Source: Bacilli bacterium (GTDB lineage: Bacteria > Bacillota > Bacilli > Alicyclobacillales > SLC66). Taken from it: a stretch of 44,970 nt of DNA. Shown here piece after piece: positions 10,401 through 18,897 of this stretch. The DNA lies in NCBI GenBank assembly GCA_013044175.1, contig JABEUY010000003.1, positions 1 through 44,970 of the forward strand, given 5' to 3'. Within the stretch, counting starts at the first letter, position 1, and the number at the start of each line of letters is the position of its first letter. The notes beneath the pieces were generated by a model. It saw only the letters and a program-made list of their open reading frames with translations, had not been told where the DNA came from and did not search any database. Both the position numbers and the translations under genes were made by a program.

Positions 10401-11073
10401 GCATTTCCCTCCAAGTCGTCAGCATCGATGTAAAGAGTTTGCTACCGTCATCAGAACCTAAAAGCGTATGCACAGCGCGTTCAGGATGAGGCATCATACC
10501 GAGTACATTGCCTTTCTTATTGACGATTCCCGCAATTGAACCCACCGAGCCATTCGGATTGTGCCCGTCCGCATAGCGAAACACGATCTGATCGTTTTGT
10601 ACGAGTTCATCGAGCGTCGCTTCATCCGCATAGTAATTGCCTTCACCATGCGCGATCGGAATGATGATTTCTTCGCGGAAATGGTAGTTAGCGGTAAATG
10701 GCGTCGACGCATTCTCAACAACGAGATGCGCCATTTCACATTGAAATTGCAGCGATTCATTACGACGCAATGCGCCAGGCAACAAGCCAGCTTCTGTTAG
10801 GATCTGAAATCCATTGCAGATACCGATGACAAACTTACCGCGCTGCGCTTCGTTTGCAACGGCTTCCATCACCGGCGAGAAGCGTGCGATCGCGCCGGAT
10901 CGCAAGTAATCACCATAGGAGAAGCCACCAGGGACGAGGATAAGGTCATAAGAAGAAAGATCCGTATGCGCATGCCAGACGAGATCTGCTTCGATCTGCA
11001 TCGTCGAAACGATCGCCTTGATCGCATCTTGGTCACAGTTGCTTCCGGGAAAAGAAATCACGGCCGCTTTCAC
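10387..11073 (-). CDS. purQ: FGAM synthase glutaminase subunit PurQ
   Basis: Class I glutamine amidotransferase subunit that hydrolyses glutamine and passes ammonia to PurL. Seen: [11 protein letters not shown] at the N-terminus, oxyanion loop [20 protein letters not shown], nucleophile Cys in [11 protein letters not shown], and the C-terminal His-Glu pair in MMPHPERAV. 228 residues. GTG start overlapping the purS stop as GTGA, with GGAGG 7 bases upstream; overlaps purL by 14 bases. Confidence 0.98.
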   Translation of the reverse strand: MKAAVISFPGSNCDQDAIKAIVSTMQIEADLVWHAHTDLSSYDLILVPGGFSYGDYLRSGAIARFSPVMEAVANEAQRGKFVIGICNGFQILTEAGLLPGALRRNESLQFQCEMAHLVVENASTPFTANYHFREEIIIPIAHGEGNYYADEATLDELVQNDQIVFRYADGHNPNGSVGSIAGIVNKKGNVLGMMPHPERAVHTLLGSDDGSKLFTSMLTTWREMHGVR

Positions 11074-11327
11074 GCAAGTACCTCCACCAGTTCATACGTA
11101 TACTTTTCAATCACAGGATTGGTAAGCAATTGATCGCACATTTTCGCGACAAGCTCGTGCGCTTGGCTGTCATTTTCGACGTCAAAAACGACTTCGAGAT
11201 ACTTGCCGACGCGCACATCTTCGACTTGCTCATACTTCATCGCATGGAGTGCCTTCGTGACAGCAACTCCTTGCGGATCGAGCACACTACCTTTTAATGT
11301 GACGAAAATCTTCGCCTGAACTTTCAC
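11070..11327 (-). CDS. purS: FGAM synthase subunit PurS
   Basis: Small (85 residues) non-catalytic subunit that bridges PurL and PurQ. The sequence [17 protein letters not shown]-like N-terminus (here [20 protein letters not shown]) and [16 protein letters not shown] are typical of the family. GTG start overlaps the purC stop by 4 bases (GTGA) and its own stop overlaps the purQ start by 4 bases, so purC, purS and purQ form a chain of start/stop overlaps. Confidence 0.97.
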   Translation of the reverse strand: MKVQAKIFVTLKGSVLDPQGVAVTKALHAMKYEQVEDVRVGKYLEVVFDVENDSQAHELVAKMCDQLLTNPVIEKYTYELVEVLA

Positions 11328-12040
11328 AACGTCTCCCCCTTAATGCGTCGATAAATCTCTTGGTACGCTTCTTCCACATTCCCAAGATCACGCCGAAACC
11401 GATCTTTATCGAGTTTCTCACGGGATTCCAAATCCCAGAAACGACAGGTGTCCGGCGAAATCTCGTCAGCCAGGACGATCTCACCCGAAGGCAGACGACC
11501 AAATTCCAATTTGAAATCGATCAAATCAATCCCTTTATCCCGTAAAAAATCGCGCAAGATCGCATTGATCGTAAGCGCCTGGCTTTCGAGCTCATCCATC
11601 TCTTCACGCGTCGCGAGTTCAAGCGCCAACGCATGCGAGCGATTGATCAAAGGATCACCCAATGCATCATCTTTATAGTAAAACTCCACGACAGGCTGCT
11701 TGAGCACAGTTCCTTCTGCTTGACCAAGACGCTTTGAAAGACTGCCTGCGATGATATTGCGCGTTACGACTTCAAGCGGTACGATCGTCACTTTCTTAAC
11801 GAGCATTTCTGTGTCGGATAGCTTTTCGACAAAGTGCGTACGAATTCCCTTTTGATGAAGCACATCGAACAAAAGTGTACTGATCTGATTATTCAAAGCA
11901 CCCTTATGTTCTATCTGCCCTTTTTTTGCGCCATTAAACGCCGTAGCATCGTTCTTAAATTCGACGAGCACAACGTCCTCTTGGTCGACTGCAAACAAGC
12001 GTTTCGCTTTTCCTTCATAGAGCATCTGCTTACGTTCCAT
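11324..12040 (-). CDS. purC: SAICAR synthetase
   Basis: Condenses CAIR with aspartate using ATP. N-terminal LYEGKAKRLFAVD, ATP-site region VEFKNDATAFNG, and signature segments VVTRNIIAGSLSKR and LIDFKLEFGRLPSGEIVLAD with the following DEISPDTCRFWD are all intact. AGGGGG lies 8 bases from ATG 12040 but only 2 from the upstream GTG 12046, so ATG was chosen (238 residues). Sits 21 bases after purB. Confidence 0.97.
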   Translation of the reverse strand: MERKQMLYEGKAKRLFAVDQEDVVLVEFKNDATAFNGAKKGQIEHKGALNNQISTLLFDVLHQKGIRTHFVEKLSDTEMLVKKVTIVPLEVVTRNIIAGSLSKRLGQAEGTVLKQPVVEFYYKDDALGDPLINRSHALALELATREEMDELESQALTINAILRDFLRDKGIDLIDFKLEFGRLPSGEIVLADEISPDTCRFWDLESREKLDKDRFRRDLGNVEEAYQEIYRRIKGETL

Positions 12041-12061
12041 CGTCACAACCCCCTAAGCTTC

Positions 12062-13360
12062 TTAATCGAGCAATCCCAAGCGGGCAAAAATCGTATCGAC
12101 GTGCGTGAGATGAAAGTGATAATCAAAGCAATGATCAAGATCGGCTTGCGTCAGCTTCTCTTTGACGACAGGCACTTCTTCGATCAAAGCGCGAAATGGG
12201 CGCTTCGATTCCCAAGCGAGCATCGCTTGCTTTTGCACCGTGTCATACGCCGTTTCTCGCGCAAGACCGCGATCGACCAACGCATGCAAGACGCGTTGCG
12301 AATAGATAAGGCCAAAATTGCGTTCCATGTTATTTTTCATATTCTCAGGAAAAACAGTTAAGTTGCCGACGATGCTGTTCATCTTCGTCAGCATATAATG
12401 AACGAGGATTGTACTATCTGGGAGAATGATACGCTCGACCGAGGAATGGGAAATATCGCGTTCATGCCAAAGCGGCACGTCTTCATACGCGGCGAGCATG
12501 TTGCCGCGAAGCACGCGCGCAAGGCCGGAGACTTGTTCGCATGAGACCGGATTGCGTTTGTGCGGCATCGCCGAAGAGCCTTTTTGTCCCGCATAAAAAG
12601 GTTCTTCCACTTCACGAATCTCGGTTTTTTGCAAAGCACGAATCTCCGTTGCGATCTTATCGAGGCTTGTCCCAATCAACGCAAGCACCGACATATATTC
12701 GGCATGACGATCGCGTTGTAGCGTCTGCGTCGAGATCGGCGCTGGCTTTAAGCCGAGTCGTTCACAGACGAGTTGTTCCACACGAGGATCGATATTCGCA
12801 TACGTGCCAACAGCACCCGAAAGCTTCCCATAAGCGACCGTATCGGCTGCATGATCGAATCGCTCGAGATTACGTATCATTTCCGTATAATATAAAGCGA
12901 GTTTCAAGCCAAACGTAGTAGGCTCAGCATGCACACCATGCGTACGCCCCATCATCACCGTATCTTTATAACGCTTTGCTTGTTGACGTAACGTTTCCAT
13001 AAAATCCGTTAATTTTTCCCGTAGCATGGCATTCGCGCGTTTGAGTTGAACACCAAGAGCCGTATCCACCACATCCGTACTCGTCAAGCCATAGTGCACC
13101 CATTTACGCTCATCCCCGAGCGTTTCGGACACTTGACGCGTAAAAGCAACAACATCATGGCGCGTCTCTTTCTCAATCTCAAGAGCACGTTCGACATCGA
13201 CGCGTGCATTTTGCCGAATCTTCACAGCATCTTCTTCAGGTACGACCCCGAGCTTTGCCCAGGCTTCTGTTGCAGCGATCTCAACATCCAACCAAGCCTG
13301 ATAACGGCTTTCTAAAGTCCATACTGCCGTCATCGCAGGCAGTGAATAACGCTCAATCAC
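12062..13360 (-). CDS. purB: Adenylosuccinate lyase
   Basis: Releases fumarate from SAICAR and from adenylosuccinate, so it acts in both IMP and AMP synthesis. Fumarase/aspartase-superfamily signature [18 protein letters not shown] is present, with [18 protein letters not shown] (catalytic His region) and [15 protein letters not shown]. 432 residues, as in Bacillus. GTG start with AGAGGGAG about 4 bases upstream. First gene of the operon here: purE and purK, which precede purB in B. subtilis, are absent. Confidence 0.98.
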   Translation of the reverse strand: MIERYSLPAMTAVWTLESRYQAWLDVEIAATEAWAKLGVVPEEDAVKIRQNARVDVERALEIEKETRHDVVAFTRQVSETLGDERKWVHYGLTSTDVVDTALGVQLKRANAMLREKLTDFMETLRQQAKRYKDTVMMGRTHGVHAEPTTFGLKLALYYTEMIRNLERFDHAADTVAYGKLSGAVGTYANIDPRVEQLVCERLGLKPAPISTQTLQRDRHAEYMSVLALIGTSLDKIATEIRALQKTEIREVEEPFYAGQKGSSAMPHKRNPVSCEQVSGLARVLRGNMLAAYEDVPLWHERDISHSSVERIILPDSTILVHYMLTKMNSIVGNLTVFPENMKNNMERNFGLIYSQRVLHALVDRGLARETAYDTVQKQAMLAWESKRPFRALIEEVPVVKEKLTQADLDHCFDYHFHLTHVDTIFARLGLLD

Positions 13361-13392
13361 AAGACTCCCTCTTTCTTAAGGACGGTGATTTT

Positions 13393-13421
13393 AGTCTATC
13401 AAGTCAGACGTGTACGGTCAA
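13393..13421 (-). promoter_or_regulatory. Sigma-A-type promoter of the pur operon
   Basis: On the minus strand TTGACC (13421-13416) and TAGACT (13398-13393) are separated by 17 bases. The predicted start of transcription is near 13386, leaving a leader of only about 25 bases before purB. That is too short for the guanine-sensing riboswitch that heads the B. subtilis pur operon. Confidence 0.75.
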
Positions 13422-13424
13422 CCA

Positions 13425-13468
13425 AAAAACGAACATTATTAAGATTTCACATTATAATGTTCGGCAAT
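13425..13468. promoter_or_regulatory. Pair of convergent PurBoxes (PurR operator)
   Basis: Plus-strand 13425-13437 and minus-strand 13468-13456 each match 12 of 13 positions of the Bacillus PurBox consensus AWWWCCGAACWWT (cores CGAAC and CCGAAC). They face each other 18 bases apart, close to the arrangement at PurR-regulated promoters in B. subtilis, where PRPP relieves PurR binding. The first box almost touches the pur -35 element, so repression by PurR is the expected role. The site also lies only 21 bases upstream of the divergent promoter at 13490. Confidence 0.85.
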
Positions 13469-13489
13469 ATAGCTGATTGATCGGATTTC

Positions 13490-13519
13490 TTGACAGTCAA
13501 GTCACGACTTCGCTACACT
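13490..13519 (+). promoter_or_regulatory. Promoter of the sugar dehydrogenase - GT4 - PolX run
   Basis: TTGACA (13490-13495), 18-base spacer and TACACT (13514-13519), 51 bases before the GTG start at 13571. The -35 box is embedded in a perfect palindrome CTTGAC-A-GTCAAG (13489-13501), and a second palindrome AAGTC-AC-GACTT (13499-13510) occupies the spacer; either could be an operator. Confidence 0.7.
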
Positions 13520-13570
13520 AACGAAGATCAGGTTCAATATTAGAAGCTGTGACTTAGGAGGGCACTATTC

Positions 13571-14896
13571 GTGCAAGATTCCAACACTGCAAATTCCACT
13601 TTTGACGTACAAGCTGTCGCCGTCATCGGCCTTGGTTTTATTGGCCTACCCCTTTCCATGTCGTATACGAAAAACGGTGTCAAAGTCGTCGGTATCGACG
13701 TGAACGAACGCCATATTGAACGCTTGAAAACAGGCGTCACCGATAGCATCGAAGCGTATGAAGGAAGACTTCTACAAGACTATTTACAAGAAGCCTTGCA
13801 AAAGGATCTTTTTATACCCACTACCCACTATCAAGAAGCATCACAACACGTCTCTGTCTATATCGTAACAGTCGGTATCCCGATCATCAATGGCATCGCG
13901 ATGTATGAAGCGCTCGATAGCGCCACGAAAGAGCTCGCTGCTGTCATCAAACCAGGGGATCTCATTTTATATCGAAGCACGCATATACCAGGCACTGTTA
14001 ATGAAAGACTCGTCCCGATCTTGCAATCGATCAGTCCTTATCGCATCGGCGATGAAATTCATGTCGCCTATGCACCTGAACGTGTCGCAGAAGGTCGCGC
14101 CCTCGAAGAATTTCAAACGGTCGACGTCTTGATCGGTGGCATCAATCAAGCCAGTATCGAACACGCTAAAGCTGTCTTGCGTCTCATCAATAAAGCGACA
14201 CTGCATGAGGCCACTTCGATTGAGATGGCCGAGACATCCAAAGTGATTGAAAATGTGCAACGCGACGTCAACATCGCAATGGCACAAGAAATCGCCCGCT
14301 TCGCACAAGCAACCGGACTTAGGACAAGCGAATTGATTCGATTAGCCAATACACATCCGCGCGTGAATCTTTTGATCCCTGGCGCTGGCGTCGGTGGATA
14401 TTGCATTCCGAATGCCTACTATTATCTCCAACATAAAGCGGATGATGTCGATCTTTCTTTACCCATCCTCGCGACAGCGAGACAGACCAATGACTACGTG
14501 CCCCAAGCGATCATCGATCGTATCGATCGTAAGCTCGGTGGCCTCGACTTTTCAGCGACCAAAATCGCAGTACTCGGGCTTGCCATGAAAAATTTCTCCA
14601 ATGATGATCGCATCAGCCCGAGCGTTACCCTCGTCGAGATGCTCATCGCAAAAGGTGCACAAGTCGAGGCGTTCGATCCGCTCGTCGAAAGTTCTCGTCA
14701 CGCTTATTGCGCGAGTTCGTTAGAAGCGTGTATCGCTGAAGCAAATGTCATCATTGTCACGATCCGCCAAGAAGCTTGGGATCAAATTGGCCTGCCTGCC
14801 CTGATGGAACGAGCTCCTCACTGCCGTCTTGTGTTTGATGCTTGCGAAGCGATCGTCGGTCAAGCGACAGAAGATACAGCTTTGTTGCGCATTTAA
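13571..14896 (+). CDS. UDP-glucose/GDP-mannose dehydrogenase family protein (altered active site)
   Basis: Resembles WecC/TviB-type enzymes that oxidise the C6 hydroxyl of an NDP-sugar to a uronic acid with NAD. Seen: N-terminal Rossmann motif AVIGLGFIGLPLSMSY, the YRSTHIPGTVNERL loop, APERVAEGRALEEF, the Lys/Asn helix ETSKVIENVQRDVNIAMAQE, the catalytic Cys278 in GAGVGGYCIP, and the C-terminal domain starting at KIAVLGLAMKNFSNDDRISP. Odd: the family pattern Cys-x-x-x-Asp reads Cys-Ile-Pro-Asn-Ala here, so the usual catalytic Asp is Ala, and the His before Cys is Tyr. Substrate cannot be told from sequence. GTG start with GGAGGG 8 bases upstream. Followed after 14 bases by a glycosyltransferase, suggesting a polysaccharide role. 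Confidence 0.85.
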   Translation: MQDSNTANSTFDVQAVAVIGLGFIGLPLSMSYTKNGVKVVGIDVNERHIERLKTGVTDSIEAYEGRLLQDYLQEALQKDLFIPTTHYQEASQHVSVYIVTVGIPIINGIAMYEALDSATKELAAVIKPGDLILYRSTHIPGTVNERLVPILQSISPYRIGDEIHVAYAPERVAEGRALEEFQTVDVLIGGINQASIEHAKAVLRLINKATLHEATSIEMAETSKVIENVQRDVNIAMAQEIARFAQATGLRTSELIRLANTHPRVNLLIPGAGVGGYCIPNAYYYLQHKADDVDLSLPILATARQTNDYVPQAIIDRIDRKLGGLDFSATKIAVLGLAMKNFSNDDRISPSVTLVEMLIAKGAQVEAFDPLVESSRHAYCASSLEACIAEANVIIVTIRQEAWDQIGLPALMERAPHCRLVFDACEAIVGQATEDTALLRI

Positions 14897-14910
14897 GGAG
14901 GATTCCCGAC

Positions 14911-16251
14911 GTGTCAGGTAAGAAAGTCCTACTTATCGCTCATGAATTTCCGCCGATTGGCGGAGTTGGCGCGCAGCGTCCCTACAAATTCACGCAGTAC
15001 TTACGCTTATTCGGATATGAACCTGTCGTACTCACCCAAGTGGCGCGTTATAGCGCTACTTGGGATGATTCACTTCTTGAGGCGATCGCCGATATCCCGA
15101 TCTATCGTGCGATGGATCCGATGAACGCCATGCAGCATCGCCTGCGTTCAAAATCAAAACCAAAAAACGAGACGGCTGCAACGGCGACGATCACCGTTGC
15201 ACCGAGTCGATCGAATCTTCGCTCGCGCGTATTTCGTTTCGCCAAAAACACGAAAGATGCACTGATGATTCCCGATGAAACGATGCTATGGATCGGCCAA
15301 GCGGTCAAAGTCGGCGAAGAGGTCATCCAAAAAGAACAGATCAAAGCCATCTACGTAACTTCACCACCGGCATCGAGTTTACTTGTTGGTGCACGTCTTA
15401 GTGAACGCACAGGATTGCCGCTCATCCTCGATTTTCGCGATCCGTTTGTCAGGAATTTGCATCGCAAACAGTATGGCATTCGCCATCGCATTTTTCGCTA
15501 TCTCGAAGCGTACGCGATCGTACGAGCAACACGCATCATCACGGTCACCGACTCGTTTCGTGACGATTTTCAAAAGCGTTATCCCAGTGTATCCGATCGC
15601 TTTCACGTCATCCCTAACGGTTTTGATCGCGCAGACGTCAAGCTCGATCCTGACATTACCCGCGATACTTCTAAGATGACGTTATATTATGGTGGCATCT
15701 TATATGGTAAACGTTCTCCCAAAGCGTTTTTGCAAGGATTGCAAGCCGCGATCGCAGAAGGCGCGATTGCACGCGACGATATCGCCGTTCATTTTGCCGG
15801 CGTATTTGACTATCCTGGCAAAACCGATAATCTCGCCTTACTTGATCAGTTACAATTGACTGACGTCGTCTCTGTGATCGGTTATGTGGCACACCAGGAA
15901 CACGTCAAATGGATGAGTAAAGCGGACGTCCTTCTTTTGATCGGTGACCAAACAGAAGGAGCCGGCGCATACGTCCCTGCTAAGATTTATGAATATCTTG
16001 GCATTGGACGACCGATTCTTGCACTCGTCCAACCTGGAGAAGCCAGCCATCTCATCGAAATCTGTGAAGCTGGCGTCATCGCACCACCCGATCAGGCTCA
16101 CGCGATTAAAAAAGCGCTAATCAGCATGTATGAAGCCTGGAAGCGTGGCGACTATGCCCACTTTACGCAAAGCCCTTTAGTTCGCAACTACGATCGAAAG
16201 GAGCAAGCCCGCCTTCTCGCAGGGCATTTTGATGACATCCTTCATGAATAA
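14911..16251 (+). CDS. Glycosyltransferase family 4-like protein
   Basis: Predicted retaining GT-B glycosyltransferase of 446 residues. The N-terminal half has VLLIAHEFPPIGGVGAQRP, a typical GT4 acceptor-side opening, and LILDFRDPFVRN; the C-terminal half has FHVIPNGFDRADV, TLYYGGILYGKRSP and the donor-site segment KIYEYLGIGRPILALVQPGE with its conserved Glu. No transmembrane segment is obvious. The frame could extend to 14842, but AAGGAGG (14895-14901) is 9 bases from GTG 14911 and the extension would lie inside the previous gene. Context with a nucleotide-sugar dehydrogenase suggests assembly of a cell-surface glycan; donor and acceptor are unknown. Confidence 0.85.
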   Translation: MSGKKVLLIAHEFPPIGGVGAQRPYKFTQYLRLFGYEPVVLTQVARYSATWDDSLLEAIADIPIYRAMDPMNAMQHRLRSKSKPKNETAATATITVAPSRSNLRSRVFRFAKNTKDALMIPDETMLWIGQAVKVGEEVIQKEQIKAIYVTSPPASSLLVGARLSERTGLPLILDFRDPFVRNLHRKQYGIRHRIFRYLEAYAIVRATRIITVTDSFRDDFQKRYPSVSDRFHVIPNGFDRADVKLDPDITRDTSKMTLYYGGILYGKRSPKAFLQGLQAAIAEGAIARDDIAVHFAGVFDYPGKTDNLALLDQLQLTDVVSVIGYVAHQEHVKWMSKADVLLLIGDQTEGAGAYVPAKIYEYLGIGRPILALVQPGEASHLIEICEAGVIAPPDQAHAIKKALISMYEAWKRGDYAHFTQSPLVRNYDRKEQARLLAGHFDDILHE

Positions 16252-17929
16252 CCGTCAATTGGCTCGCATGATACGCACTCTCGCTACGTTTCACGATGTG
16301 CAAAATCCAAAAGAAACAACCAGTCGTCGCTATCGACAAGCAGCGGAAATCATTCGCAGCGAGCGTCAAGATCTCGTCGATCAACCGTATGATACGTGGT
16401 CGACGATGACGCTTGGTATCGATGCCGACATACTGCAGGTAATTCGCTGCTTACTCGAAGAAGGCTTCGAATCCGCTTTGCGCGCTGCGCAGATCACGTT
16501 GCCTTTATCGCTACGCGAGTTGTTTGATCTACCTGGATTGCGTACGCAATACGCAAAAGCGTTATTTCAAGAAGCGGGTATCCTATCGCTTGATGCTTTA
16601 GAAAAAGCGCTTGATCACGGCCATACCCTTCCGATTCCTCGCTCTCTTTATGGCGAACTAGCCGATGAAATCAAAGCGTACCGCGTGCGCAAACGTCAGT
16701 TGCCTTTATGGTGGATAGAACCATTCGCGCAAGATCTCACGATACAACTTACGGAGTCACTAGGTAAAGAAGTCAAAGTGACAGGCGATTTGGCGCGACG
16801 CGAACCGACGATGGAAGAACTTGAACTCTTGCTCTTCGTGAACGATGAGCAAGAAGCGAGTCACTTCCATGATACGTTGATATCGCTAGGTTTTCACAAA
16901 GCGCTTGATCATGCACAAAATGACGACTTGGCATGGATTCATGCCGTATATTTTCGCAGCGAAACGATCCATGAACGAACGGTTGCCCAACGTCTGTACA
17001 TGATTAAGCAAGAACATCAAGCTTTTGCACAAGTTATGACCAGTGCCAATCCTACCCATCGCGCTTTGTTGCAACAAGCACCATCGCCTATGCTTTTCAA
17101 AGCGACAACAGAAAATGAAGTCTATCGTTATGCAAAATTTCCGTTTTATCCTGTGCATTTACGCGATACTGCGACGATGCCTGTGCCCATGGAGCAACTC
17201 GTCACGAAAGAGGCTTATGTTGGGGATCTGCATATGCATACGCAGTACAGCGATGGTCGGCATACGCTTGAACAGATGGTGCAGGCTTGTGTCGCACGGG
17301 GCTATCAATACATGACGATCAGTGACCACTCACAAAGCTTAACGATCGCACGTGGCCTTACTTATGATCGATTGATGCGCCAAAAAGAAGAGATTCTGCG
17401 CCTTCGAGAGCTCTATCCGATGATCACCATCCTTCATGGTTCCGAAGTCGATATCTTACCCGATGCCCGACTTGATTTCGACGATGCCATCCTCAGCGAA
17501 CTCGATATCGTCGTCGCCTCGATCCATACGGCATTACGCCAAAGCAAAGAAGAATTGACAGCACGAGCACTCTATGCGATCAATTCGCCGTACGTATCGA
17601 TTCTAGCGCATCCGACAAGTCGCATGCTCGGACGAAGGGATTCGTTTCCCCTAGATTTTGAGAAGGTCTTTGAGGCAGCAGCACGAACGAAAGTGGCGAT
17701 CGAATGCAACGCCAATCCGGAGAGGCTCGATTTGGATTATCGATTATTACGCGAGGGAAGACAATACGGGTGTCTTTTTAGTATCGACAGTGACGCGCAC
17801 GCCACCGATAATTTGACGAGGATTGAACAGTTTGGCATACCCATGGCACAAAAAGGCTGGCTCGAAAAAGAGCGCGTCATCAACACATGGCCACTTGAGC
17901 GATTATTAACGTGGTTGCACCGAAATTAG
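16232..17929 (+). CDS. DNA polymerase X / PHP-domain protein with degenerate polymerase site
   Basis: Same length and layout as bacterial PolX (565 residues): N-terminal 8-kDa-like helical region, HhH-like segment LPGLRTQYAKALFQEAG, a nucleotidyltransferase palm and a C-terminal PHP domain (about residues 328-560). The palm motif normally GSxRRG...DxD reads GDLARREPTMEELELL, with Glu196 and Glu198 at the Asp pair; the expected third Asp (usually VDLRVV) aligns with WIHAVY. All PHP metal motifs survive: DLHMHTQYSDG, ISDHS, HGSEVDI, ASIHTAL, LAHPTS and DSDAHATD. It therefore looks like an active nuclease or phosphoesterase with a non-functional polymerase. Start ATG 16232 overlaps the glycosyltransferase by 20 bases; ATG 16244 is an alternative. 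Its stop overlaps the convergent regulator gene. Confidence 0.85.
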   Translation: MTSFMNNRQLARMIRTLATFHDVQNPKETTSRRYRQAAEIIRSERQDLVDQPYDTWSTMTLGIDADILQVIRCLLEEGFESALRAAQITLPLSLRELFDLPGLRTQYAKALFQEAGILSLDALEKALDHGHTLPIPRSLYGELADEIKAYRVRKRQLPLWWIEPFAQDLTIQLTESLGKEVKVTGDLARREPTMEELELLLFVNDEQEASHFHDTLISLGFHKALDHAQNDDLAWIHAVYFRSETIHERTVAQRLYMIKQEHQAFAQVMTSANPTHRALLQQAPSPMLFKATTENEVYRYAKFPFYPVHLRDTATMPVPMEQLVTKEAYVGDLHMHTQYSDGRHTLEQMVQACVARGYQYMTISDHSQSLTIARGLTYDRLMRQKEEILRLRELYPMITILHGSEVDILPDARLDFDDAILSELDIVVASIHTALRQSKEELTARALYAINSPYVSILAHPTSRMLGRRDSFPLDFEKVFEAAARTKVAIECNANPERLDLDYRLLREGRQYGCLFSIDSDAHATDNLTRIEQFGIPMAQKGWLEKERVINTWPLERLLTWLHRN

Positions 17930-18885
17930 AGCACAACGACACAATTTTTCCCACGGTCTTTCCCTTCATATAAAGCTTGATCAGCAAGACGAATCGACGT
18001 GTCCATATTGCCTGAAGCGTCATACAACGCGATGCCAAAGGTCATCGTAATATGAATAGAATGACCAAAATAGATGAATTGCTTTTGCTCGATACGTTCG
18101 CGTAATTTTTCACTGACATGAATGGCGCCTTCTCGTTCTGTCTCGGGCAACAGTAAGAAAAACTCTTCCCCACCCCAACGCGCGACAAAATCACCGGCAC
18201 GCAGACCGGCACGCAAAACTTGTGCAACCGTCTTTAATACGTAATCACCACACTCATGACCATACGTATCATTGATTTTTTTAAAATTATCAATATCAGC
18301 GATGACAAACGAACATGTTCTGCCTGTTCGTTTGTTACGCACGATTTCTTCGTGAATTTTGTCCACCATAAATCGACGATTCGCAACGCCAGTCAAATGG
18401 TCGGTCATCGCTGCGACATGTAATCGCTCAATCGCTTCTTCTAGCTGGCTATTTGTGCGTTCAAGTTCATCATTTAATTCGCGAAGACGCTCAGCATTTT
18501 TGCGTAACTCTTCCCGAGAACGTTTCACTTCAAGATGGGTTGTTAATCGAGCATATAGTTCAGAAGGATGAAAAGGTTTTGTGATGTAATCGACACCACC
18601 AGCCTCAAACCCTTTCACGATATCTTCGGTATGTTGTTTTGCTGTAATAAAAATCACAGGAATCTCCGCCGTATCCGGATGATTTTGCAACCAACGGCAT
18701 GCGGTGACACCATCCATGCCCGGCATGATGATATCCATTAAGATGACATCGGGCAACAACGAATATGCAACAGACAGCGCCGTTTCACCACTTGTCGCAA
18801 CATACACATCAAATTCATCACGTAAAAGTTCCCCAATGATCTTCAGATTCGCCGGTACATCATCGACGATCAATACTTTTGGCAC
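17926..18885 (-). CDS. Response regulator with GGDEF diguanylate cyclase output
   Basis: A 319-residue PleD-like protein: receiver domain (VLIVDDVPANLKIIGELL, phosphoacceptor Asp51 in VILMDIIMPGMDG, Lys in FITAKQ), a coiled-coil linker around residues 125-160 (SREELRKNAERLRELNDELE), and a GGDEF domain whose active site reads RWGGEEFFLLLP. The inhibitory I-site RAGD lies five residues before GGEEF, so product inhibition by c-di-GMP is likely. GTG start with GGGGGG 7 bases upstream. Lies 12 bases after the histidine kinase gene, its likely cognate partner. The stop codon overlaps the convergent PolX-like gene by 4 bases. Confidence 0.93.
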   Translation of the reverse strand: MPKVLIVDDVPANLKIIGELLRDEFDVYVATSGETALSVAYSLLPDVILMDIIMPGMDGVTACRWLQNHPDTAEIPVIFITAKQHTEDIVKGFEAGGVDYITKPFHPSELYARLTTHLEVKRSREELRKNAERLRELNDELERTNSQLEEAIERLHVAAMTDHLTGVANRRFMVDKIHEEIVRNKRTGRTCSFVIADIDNFKKINDTYGHECGDYVLKTVAQVLRAGLRAGDFVARWGGEEFFLLLPETEREGAIHVSEKLRERIEQKQFIYFGHSIHITMTFGIALYDASGNMDTSIRLADQALYEGKDRGKNCVVVL

Positions 18886-18897
18886 TGCCTTTCCCCC

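Noticed and set aside
13430-13464. Possible LexA (SOS) box in the pur intergenic region, because CGAAC occurs with GTTCG
   Set aside because: The half-sites are about 25 bases apart, not the 4 of a LexA box, and both fit the longer PurBox consensus.
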